A stretch of DNA of 64,000 nt from Rhynchopus euleeides (taxonomy: Eukaryota > Euglenozoa > Diplonemea > Diplonemida > Diplonemidae), in the NCBI GenBank assembly GCA_963210315.1, contig OY723305.1, positions 682,001-746,000 on the forward strand. Reading direction: 5' to 3'. Positions 55,461-64,000 of the stretch are shown here, piece after piece (position 1 is the first letter of the stretch; each line of letters starts with the position of its first letter). The translations under genes were made by a program, and so were the position numbers. The notes under the pieces were generated by a model. That model saw only the letters and a list, made by a program, of their open reading frames with translations, had not been told where the DNA came from and did not search any database.

Positions 55461-58400
55461 TTACTCTATCTCGTCATAAGGCCCACGCTCCTTCACAAGC
55501 TGGAGGAGGCGGGACACGTGTATGTTCACGGGAACCTTGTCGCGCGCGAGAAGCTCATCTGCACGGTCCCAATCCCCCTCCAGCGCAGCGAGGAAAGCTT
55601 CGTAGTGGATCCGACCCCCCTCGCAGTTCTGGTGGTAGTCGAACACAGAGCTGTCGTGCAGGCGGTTGGGATCCTGGGCTGGAAGGAGCTCATACAGAGC
55701 AGTGGGTGCATTCCGCCTCGAAAATCGCTTGTAGTTCACTATTGCAACCGGGCGGTAGATGAGCTGGTGCGAGGGGGAGGTCCTGATCCTGTCGTACACC
55801 CAGGAGTCTGCGAGGGTTGCCGTCACCACCAGCTTGTTGTACCTCTCTAGGGCTATCGCCTTGTTCACAGGGTGCCCGAACACATTCAGGACAGAGCAGG
55901 GGCGTGTGTCATCCTGGCACAGCGAGAAGTTCCCCCAGATCACGCGCCCCCCGCTGATGCCGATCCGGACGCGCGACAGGGGCTGACGCGGCTGCGAGTC
56001 GGCGTTCACCGCGAGTTGGATCCGCACGGCAGCCTCGCAGGCCCGGTTTGACTTATCCGCCTTCCAGATGGACACCATCCTGTCGCCTGCGATGTTGATT
56101 GTCACGCCCTTGTTTGACGCAACAGATGTCAGCGCCGCGGAGAACACGTTGTAGAACTGCCGGATGAGAACCTCCTTCCCGTGCCTCCACAGAGTGTAGA
56201 ACCCCGCCATATTCAGAGCCATCACCGCGGAGTCAACCGTCTGCAGGCGGTGCGCGCTGAGCCCGAAGTCAAACCGGACAGCCTTCTTCCTCAGCCTCCC
56301 CGGGGGGTTGTCCTTCGAATTCTCTTCATCGGCTTTATCTCCGCCACGGCACTGCCCTGCTAGGACCACGCCGTCGAAGGAAGCCTGGCGGCTGACAGAG
56401 GAAGTCCTCGCAAAGCTGACCCGCCTCCCTCCCCCGGACACCGGAGAGCCTGGCTTGCCTGCAGAACCTGCGTCCCCCGCGCAGTCATCGCTGAAATGAC
56501 CTGCAGATGCATTGGCGAGATTTGCCCCACTGCCCTGCGGTGTCACGTCGCGCTGCAGAGAGGCCTCGGAACCTCTCGGCCCGCCAAGCCCGCCCGGCTC
56601 GCTTGTCAAACTCGCCTTCCGCGTCGTCTGCAGGAGGTGAAACGGGGTCCGCAGCGTGTTCTTCGGGGTGCGGGGCGACGCCGGGAAGGAGCATGCAACA
56701 CCCCCGACCTCCACACAGCCCCCTCCCACAGGGGAGCCCTTGCAGCCCAGCCCCTTCTCGCTGACATTCGAGGCGCTCTTCAGAAACGGGGGGCGCCGGT
56801 CCTTCTTCACGACACCCCCACCCCCACTCCCACCCCCACCACCACCACCACCTCCTCCTCCTCCGGCAGACGTAGAGAGCGTGCCTACGCTTGACGTCTT
56901 CGCCGCGGAAAGCGTCTCCCAGCTACCCTGGGAGGCACCGCTGGGGAGGAGGGGCGGGGGGCCTGACACAGGGGGTGGTGCTGCCGCTGCTGATGCCACT
57001 GCATCCCCCGATGCGCCTGACGGAGCCGCGCCGTCGTCGGAGGGGGTGGGCGTCATGGCTTGCAGAGAGAGGGGCAGGTTGGCCTGCTGCTGCTGCGGCT
57101 GCTGCTGTGGAGATGGCGGATTCGCATGCCTCCCCCCGCGCTTCTTCTGGGGGGACGCCCCGGCAAGATCCTCCAACGGGTTGGGCGAGGTGGACCCCGC
57201 CCCACTCCGAGCCAAACCCGCGGGGTTGTCGTGCACACCCAGGAGGTGCGAGTGGAGCATCTTCGGCACCTTCCCCTGCAGCGGCGACGTCATAGGCGAC
57301 ATGGAGGAGGACGGCGGCGACGACGCCTTCATCGAGGAGGGCGAGCGGTAGGTCTGCCCGGGGGATGCCCCGTCAGTGACGTTGGGGGACATGATGCCGG
57401 GGGAGCCGTGTGACCCAGGGGGACCTTCAAGGCAGACGCTTTCGCCGCAGCTGCTGTGCTGCTCGTTGACGCTGTAGCTGAGGCGCATGGAGTCGCCTCC
57501 GGAGTGGAGGGGGAGGTCCTGTAGAGGAGGAGAGCGAGGGGGTGAGGGTGGAGGTGGGGGTGCTGGGTTTTGACTGTCACGATATTGTGTCGCGAAGAGC
57601 GGAGGCTGAAAAGGGGCAAGTCACCCAGCACCCGGGATGGGGGGGGCCTGTGGCATACCAGCCAGGTGTCGCCCAAGCCATCTTCGTGTGTGCCGGTGAG
57701 CAGGTCGATCGCACCTGGGGGGACGAGCTGGCGCGCGCTCAGCACGGCCTGCGTCAGGCGGCAGATCGACCACCTCAGGCTGATGAGCTCAGTCATGCCG
57801 AAGCACGGAAGATCCAGGTACTCCAGCGGATGCTCTCCACATGTAAACTGTGCAGGGTGTAGGGTGTAGGGTGGGTGCAGGGTGTCTGTATGTGGTGTAT
57901 AGTGTCTAGTGGGGTCAGGGTGGACGGCCCTTCTCAGGAAACCCTGAGAGAAGTCGAAACGCAGTCAACTGGGGGGTGGGGAGGGGAGGTGTGGCTGGAT
58001 CATCGGGTGCTGGGGGTTACCCTGAAGACCCCCCCCCCCCTCCGGCAACCTTTGCCGGGAATTGAAAGGGTGCTGTCCTTTACAGAATGCAACAAAAAGA
58101 CCCCCCCCCCACCCCCCCCCCCTCCCCTCCCACACATACCAGCTTGAGAATATCCGCCATCTGCGCCACAGGGCTGAGGACCGCACTCAGCTCCGCGCAT
58201 ATGGCAACCGCCATGCCGGCGAAGACAACCCACAGCACGATCAGCCCCGACCATTCGTCGCTCTCGCCGAGCACATCCGCTGTGGCCTGCAGATATACAT
58301 GGGTCGTCTCGGGGTGCGACAACGGGTCGCCAGCATACCCACCGAAGGCATAGGCAGAGCGGCACGCATCAAACACCCCCGACTCCGGGAGGGATGCCGC

Positions 58401-60275
58401 ACGCGCCGCAGCATCGAGCAACGCGGGAAGCCCCGCCGTCCCCACCCGGCCCCCGCCTTCGGGCACCACGCAGAAGAGGCGGTATGCTCGGGAGAACTCG
58501 TCGCCCGCCGAACCCCCTTCGGAGTATCCCTCTGCTGGCATCCCGTCGGCATCGTCATCCGATTCCTCGAAGGGGACGAGGGTCTGCAGGGCTTGGGTGA
58601 GTGAGGATGCCTTGGTGGCGGAGACCCATATCTCCGTCCCGTTTGCCGTGAGGCAGGCTGAGACGAGGGTGTCATTCCCGAGGAGGGCTACGGCATGCAC
58701 CCCGCCGTCTGACGCGGTCCTCCCATCCGGATCGAGCATGAAAAGCTGCGCCCTCCCCGTGTCACAACCGGGCACGCCCCCCCGCAACCTCTCCCGCACC
58801 TCCGCCCCCGTCACATTCCCCCCCAAAGGCCCAAACAGCATTCTCTGAAGGGCCCGCCGTTGAAACAGCGCGCGGAAGGGGTTACCTCTCCTCTGTACCT
58901 CCTGGAGAGAGATCCCCATGACACAGCCACCCTCCCACCCACCGCCTTGCAGGGTGGAGTTGGGAGTGCGTGGGGCTGGGGTTGGGTTGGGGACCCCGAA
59001 GATGTCACAACCCATTATGTCCGGTGAGGAGTAGAAAGCGGCAGGGTCGGTGAAGAGGGTGTCGAAGGCGGTGGGGTCGGAGGGGTTGGAGGGTATGGTG
59101 AGGATAAGGTCGAGCTTGGGGATGTCGGAGGCGGTCGGAGGGGGGTGGATGACATGCCCGGAGTTGAGTTTAGGGAGGAGTGACGTGGCGTAGATGCTGT
59201 CGAGGTTGGAGGCGTCGGAGGGGGTGGACAGGGCGAGCGACTGCCGCAGCAGGTCACGGAGCGAGGCGTGCGACACATCCAGGATGGTGTGCGACACGAA
59301 GGTCATCACCCCCGCCCCACAGAGAAGCGTCACCCCCACCGCAGCAATCGCCACCGCACGGATTGACACCCCCGGGCTCGACCCCTCCTCGTCCCCCTCC
59401 TCCTCCTCCTCCCCACTCCCTGGGGGGCTCTGCCGGACGTCGTCCAGCTGAGGGGACCCCTGCATCCCTGAGGCGCTATCCCGCCTTTGCAAGGCACCCC
59501 CAGCGTCACCCCTCCCTTCGGAACTCCCTTCGGCGCAAACCTCCTCGATCAGCCTGAGGAGCATCTTGGAGGGGAGTGCCTTCCTGTGTGCTAGGAGGAT
59601 AAGGGTCACGAGGGCAGAGCCCATAACCCCAACACAGGTGCAGTAGAGGCGGACGCCGAGGAGGACCTGCTTGTCCCAGGCGGAGTGAGTTTCCGGGGGG
59701 GATTCAAGCCCCGCGCAGGCGAGGCCCATTATCGGGATGTCCTGTGGGTAGACCTCGGCGAAGGCGCCGAGGATGTTGGTGAGGATGCAGATCCCGAGGA
59801 GGGTCCATTGCACAACAGGGCGGAGGTTAACCGCGGCGGATATCGCTGGGGTCGGGAGGGAAAGGAGATGCGCTGGAAATGCCCCGGGGAGACGTGCCGT
59901 CAGGCTGAGTGACACCAAGAGAGGCGCGGCTGCGGTGCAGAGCTTCATAAGCACGGCAGAACGGGTGCTGATGTAGTGGATGAACCCGGTGAGAACCACC
60001 GCAAGCCCTGCCCCGTGGAGTGCGGAGATGACGGTTTCGTCAGGAAGCCCGTCGCTCACAGCTGGGATGAGCGGCGCGACAACCCCCAGGAGCAGCAGGG
60101 TGCTCTGGTAGAATATAAGGGTTGCGCAGACGATCTTCTCCCCACGGACCCCTTCGGGCTCCCCCAAGGTCAGGCCGAAGGCCATAAGGTATTGAAACCG
60201 CTTCGGAAGCCATGGCTGGCATGGGGTTATCTCAGCCTCAACCCCTTCCCCAGGCTCGTATTCGTCGAAGCTCAT
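55461..60275 (-). CDS. Multi-pass receptor with degenerate class III nucleotide cyclase domain, three exons
   Basis: Exons 60275-58140, 57847-57659 and 57518-55461 join in phase 0 to give about 1460 residues. Exon 1 has about five N-terminal membrane segments (50-72, 85-102, 108-127, 153-172, 205-228), a sixth at 303-325, a ~350-residue probably extracellular sensor-like domain and a last helix near 678-695. The exon 1/2 junction yields a HAMP-like stretch (SPVAQMADILKL then FTCGEHPLEYLD). Exon 3 opens with ~390 low-complexity residues, then a class III cyclase fold: VRIGISGGRVIWGN, FGHPVNKAIALER. Against active cyclases, the first metal-binding Asp is Asn (ALNMAGF), the second is kept (AGDR), the transition-state Asn is kept (VNKA), but its Arg partner is Ala. 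Catalysis is therefore doubtful; a regulatory pseudocyclase or half of a heterodimer is possible. A further ~75 residues follow the domain. Confidence 0.8.
57519..57658 (-). other. Cyclase gene intron 2
   Basis: CTG|GTATGCCACA donor after 57659, CTCTACAG acceptor before 57518, 140 bp, phase 0. Confidence 0.75.
57848..58139 (-). other. Cyclase gene intron 1
   Basis: CTG|GTATGTGTGG donor after 58140, CTGCACAG acceptor before 57847, 292 bp, phase 0. Long C-runs follow the donor on the sense strand. Confidence 0.75.
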
Positions 60276-61304
60276 GGTGGTGGTGGTGTGGCGGGACGGC
60301 GGGGCGTGTTAGCCGCCGGCGGGGGGGGGGGGGGGGGGGGGAGGGGTGCACAGCACCAGCACCCTCTCTCTCTCGACGACCACGTATCTACATGTAGGAT
60401 GGAAAGGGAGGGGGGTGAGAGTGAAGAAGTGGAGGCTGGTGTTACGTTCTTTGTTTTTTTTGTGCGGAACGGCTAAAAAGAGCAAAAAGAGCTGAAAGAA
60501 ACCCCTCTCACAGCGCTGCGGAGAGAGAGAGAGAGAGAGAGAGAGGAGGGGTGTGGGGGGGGGGGGAAAGGCTGGATAGTTTTCTTGAATGAAAAAGGCG
60601 GGGGAAAAAAAGCAAAACAAAAAAGAAATGTGTAAGTGTGGTGGTGGTGGTGGCTTTGGTGTGGTGTGGTGTGGTGAGACAGGGGAGAGAGAGGGAGAGT
60701 GCGTGTGGGTGTCGTCACACACACACACACACACCCTCGCCCCGCCCGTGTTGTTTGTTTCCTGCAGGGGAGGGTGGGTGTTGGGGGGCACGGGCAGCGC
60801 CCCCTCCGTGGTGACGCTATGACACGGCCTCATGCCACAGCACACAACACGGCGATCAGAATTAGGCGCGGCGGGAGGGGAGAGGGGAGGGGGCAGGCAG
60901 AAGATGCCCGTCCAAGAGAATTCCAGATTCCACACGGTGTTTCACACCCAGCTTCGACGCGCAACCCCCTTGTACTACACTACACTGCACTGCCCTACCA
61001 CAGCACCCCCCCTCCTCGATCGGGGTCATCGAGTCAGGGATCATCAGACCCAGGTTACTAGGCCCGAGATAGCCCGCACGCGGTGGCAGCGAAAACTGTC
61101 GGTGCGATACCACCCCCCCCACCCCCTGTGTTGTGAGGATCCCCGGGCTTACTTTTTTTTGTTGAAACCACTCGCTTTTCTTTTTGAACCTTTTCGATCC
61201 GTGCCCCCCACCCCCCCTGTCGGTGTCGGGGGTGTAGGAGAAGGCGTTCGACAGGGCGGTCGGCCCACCCCCACCCCTCCCCCCCGATGCGTCATGCACA
61301 GCGG
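60276..61304. other. Intergenic region between the cyclase and START genes
   Basis: Contains a G22-type run (60319-60340), (GA)n at 60524-60544 and (CA)n at 60716-60733. No gene supported. Confidence 0.5.
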
Positions 61305-63027
61305 CTAGTCCTGCTTCGCCTTCTCCAGGGCTGCAAGGTGGCTCCGCATTTTGCAGAAGAACCCCGCTGTCTTGGACTTGAAGAGGCTCAATATGTTGTG
61401 CGGTATGCTCCCCTGTGGGGTGTGTGTGTTTGGTGGTTGGCGTGTGCTGCCTGGGTTGGTTTGGTGGGCGACGATGTGGGGGGGAGGGGGAGGGCCGGGG
61501 CCACCAACACATTAACAGGGGGTGCGTGTTTGGTGTTGGCGTGTGCTGGGTTGGTTTGGTGGGCGATTCCGGATGGTGCCCCACCCCGCTGGATCGTGAA
61601 GTGACAGCAAAAAGTGTCACTTCAACTCTGTTCTCCACTGTTCGATACTTCGTTTGATGCGTTGACGCTTCGACACACAAAAACGAGACAAAATTACCAA
61701 TTCCTGCCGAAAGTTGTCGCAGGTCGCTAGCTCTCAGCTAAAGGCACAGAAAAGGTTGCCAGTTGGCTACGCTGAACTAACAAAACAAAGACGCTGCCCG
61801 CCATCGCTTCGAGACTGGCAGGAGCCCTGGTGTGGTATAGATACGGCCGCCATACCTTGGGGTCCATGCAGGAGGCAAACTCGACATAGCAACGCTGCCC
61901 CGTCTCGATAGCAGACACTCGGTAGAATGCCTTGGTCGACGCACGGACACAGTCGCTTGTCGGGGGCGCGCTTGCGTGAGTTACCTGTGTGGCAGTGAAG
62001 GTGGCATCACGCAAGTTAAAAATGCAAAGGCCCTTCCCCTTTGTGACGGATGACTCGCCCGATACAGACGCAACCCGATACTCGACTAACACATCGTGCG
62101 CTTTCAATGTGAGGGGGGGGAAGGGGGGTGTTGCCATACGTCGTACAGAACGATCTGCGTCACCCCTTCCGATGGGTGGGAAATCTCTGATTTGTACACC
62201 ATGTCCCGATGGCTGAGGGGCCAAGGCAGCGAGATCCGCGTGTACCCAACCGATGTCCGCTCCTCCTCGTTGCTTTCGAGGCACTTCATGTCTGCGAGGT
62301 TGGAGTCGAACCCCTTCTTTGTCGACACTATCTCTGGTGTGGTGCCCGTGAGGAACGATACGAATGCGGCTGGGTTGCACTCAAATGTCGACTTCACCAG
62401 CACGAACGGGAGCGAGGAAGACGGGTCGTGCCACATCTGGGCATCCAGGCCGTCCGGGTCGACGAGAGGGTAGGTCTCCCACACACTCGACTCAAGCTTG
62501 CTGAGCCACCAGGCGTACACTGCAGCCGTAGGCGTGCCTTGCTGCGGTGTACGGGGTGTTGGTGTCGGGGTGACCCCCAAGCTCGATTGGCTGATAACGT
62601 CGGAAGCGGCTGTCATGTGCTCAGACCGGTCGCGCATGCGAAGCTTGACAATGCTGTCGCGGACGATGCGGGACATCCCCATGCCTGCCACGCCCTTCGT
62701 GCGCTGCCTGATGCGCACGAGCTCCTTCATGTCCTTTTCGTAGCGATCGATGTCAGCTTGGATGAGCCAGCTGACACTGAAAAGCACAGCAAGAGCCGCA
62801 ACCCGCAGCACCACCGGCTGCATGTTCTGCAGTGCGTGCGACACCAGAGGATGCGACACCACCAACAGCGCGCCCACAGCCACCCCGACCCACATCACGC
62901 CCTCGATGACCAGGACAAGCTTCTTCATCGCCCCGCACACCTTCCCGAAGGCACCGACAAATGACCGCAACTCATCGTCGGTGATCCGGTGCCCTCCCTC
63001 CTTTGAGATTTCGGACCCTCCCGACAT
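61305..63027 (-). CDS. Membrane-anchored START-domain (lipid-binding) protein
   Basis: ATG at 63027. Residues about 37-57 and 71-89 are membrane helices, followed by a cytosolic-looking linker and a START domain from about residue 170. START domains bind sterols, phospholipids or ceramides in a helix-grip pocket. Recognisable segments are WxxYPLVDPDGLDAQMW, YTRISLPWPLSHRDMVY, FYRVSAIETG and CYVEFASCMDPK. The last is cut by AAG|GTATGG (61856/61855); the acceptor CCCCACAG (61413) joins a 35-codon exon to give the family motif DPKGSIP, then FKSKTAGFFCKMRSHL, the usual C-terminal helix. A frame change occurs near 62106-62126 in runs of C8 and C6: either a homopolymer indel or a ~59-nt intron starting at GAC|GTATGG. 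The total is about 425 residues. Confidence 0.82.
61413..61855 (-). other. Last intron of the START gene, hosting an R1 repeat
   Basis: 443 bp, donor AAG|GTATGG, acceptor CACCCCACAG, phase 0. R1 copy 4 fills 61583-61786. Confidence 0.8.
61583..61786 (+). repeat. Dispersed repeat family R1, copy 4, inside an intron
   Basis: GGATCGTGAAGTGACAGCAAA to GGCTACGCTGAACTAACAAA, with a different centre. The central segment (about 61608-61682) is found inverted near 50510-50590. The copy lies within the last intron of the START-domain gene. Confidence 0.7.
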
Positions 63028-64000
63028 GCCGCCTGCCTGCAGACGAGGCAGGCGGCAGGGTGGGAAGGGTGGTGCCTGTTGCAGTGCTGGATGTGTGTTT
63101 GAACTGTTGTGGGCAGCCGTTGTGCTTCAATCAATGTTTGAAGCCAGGGCTTTGCGCAGCGCACCCCACCAGGCCAGAGTGGTGATTTTTGCAGCACATT
63201 ATATGACCTGCGAGCGAGACGCAGCCCAGCCCAGAACAGTGAACTGTGGCGTGACATCCTCGCGGGCCCCTGGCGCCTGTCCTGACAGAGCTCCACAGCG
63301 TACAGTGAGCCGCCTTGCACAGGCCACAGGCCGCTATGTTGTATAGGGCACACGCCTCCCCGTGAAAGGTGGAAGTCACTCCTATCTGCTGAAGCCAGAC
63401 TGCTTGGCGTGCAGTCACAGCTAACGAGAGTGGGGCGGGTGGGGCGGCAGGGAGGGGCTCACGCATCTGCTACGATCGAGGCAAGGCACCTGGTTCCTCC
63501 GAACGACTGCTGGTTCTGCCTCGTGCGGAGGGGGGGGAGAGGGCAGGTGTGATGCAAAAAGAGTCCGGGATTTGTTTGTGCGCACGAGCGGCAGTGTGTT
63601 GAGGCCCCTGTGAAGGGCGTTGCTGCGAATATGTGGCTTTCTCTCGAAACACACTGCGCGCGGGTACGCTCCCACTGACTTCTCGCTGTGACAAGCAAGC
63701 TTGTTTGGGCAAAAAAAATCACAGCGTTCCCTATCGTTGCATTTCCGCCCGACAAGGTACCTTGTTGGGGGGGGGGGGGGTGATTTGGTCACCGTGGACT
63801 CGGATGTCCCAAACATGAAATGCGCTAGCTTATGGGAAGTCAGGGACAAAGAGAGGAACGGGGAAAAGGTGTTGCCTTGTGTGGCAAAGGTTGTGGAGGA
63901 AGCGTCAATGAGGAAACACGGCAAAGGGTTGGCAGCTCACCTGGCTTGATGATCTTCTCGTGACACTGACACCTCAACTCCTTCACTGAGCAGGCCACAC
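63028..64000. other. Upstream region of the START gene
   Basis: No gene recognised to the window end. A segment near 63565-63715 (TTTGTTTGTGCGCAC ... GACAAGCAAGCTTGTTTG) resembles pieces at 2449-2540 and 33605-33640, indicating another dispersed repeat. Confidence 0.45.

Noticed and set aside
60862..61680. 272-codon minus-strand frame downstream of the START gene
   Set aside because: Pro/His/Thr-rich frame covering the intron and 3' region; the true last exon is in a different frame at 61412-61305.

Overview
The window is nuclear DNA from a microbial eukaryote. Evidence: long open frames joined by GT-AG introns, a Pho80-type cyclin, a multi-pass receptor with a class III cyclase-like domain, a membrane-anchored metacaspase, a membrane-anchored START protein, no bacterial-style operons, and a repeat-rich, G-tract-rich intergenic landscape with one 200-N scaffold gap. 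I cannot fix the lineage from sequence alone. A free-living protist is likely; a diplonemid/euglenozoan or a chromerid-like alveolate are both possible. All seven credible host genes lie on the minus strand.

Layout, left to right. 0-5 kb: a PHD-like zinc-finger protein and a PH-like/coiled-coil protein. 5-13.5 kb: repeats, dominated by two near-identical 1.15-kb foldback elements and a third, different foldback element abutting the first. 13.5-16.5 kb: a 2.97-kb DNA transposon with ~300-bp terminal inverted repeats (TIRs) and a frameshifted transposase-like gene. 16.6-19.4 kb: the metacaspase. 19.4-38.5 kb: gene-poor DNA with a 243-bp direct repeat bracketing two satellite arrays, an assembly gap, a 10-bp A/T-tract array, several miniature elements, and a second transposon (34.9-37.3 kb) related to the first. 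38.5-39.4 kb: the cyclin. 40.9-43.4 kb: two foldback elements inserted end to end. 45.6-48.3 kb: an unidentified multi-exon gene. 52.7-55.2 kb: a Mutator-like foldback element with a 9-bp target duplication. 55.5-60.3 kb: the receptor cyclase homologue (three exons). 61.3-63.0 kb: the START-domain gene.

The host genes share no obvious pathway, though three encode membrane-embedded signalling or lipid-binding proteins. The five introns proposed for host genes all have donors beginning GTATG, and the START-gene join recreates a family-typical DPKGSIP motif, which supports the exon models. The most unusual content is the mobile DNA: a transposon lineage with CACGG-type ends, subterminal palindromic motif arrays and a conserved LSDE..ER.NG..K protein motif, and a set of foldback elements that sit at CTAG/TAG next to poly(G).
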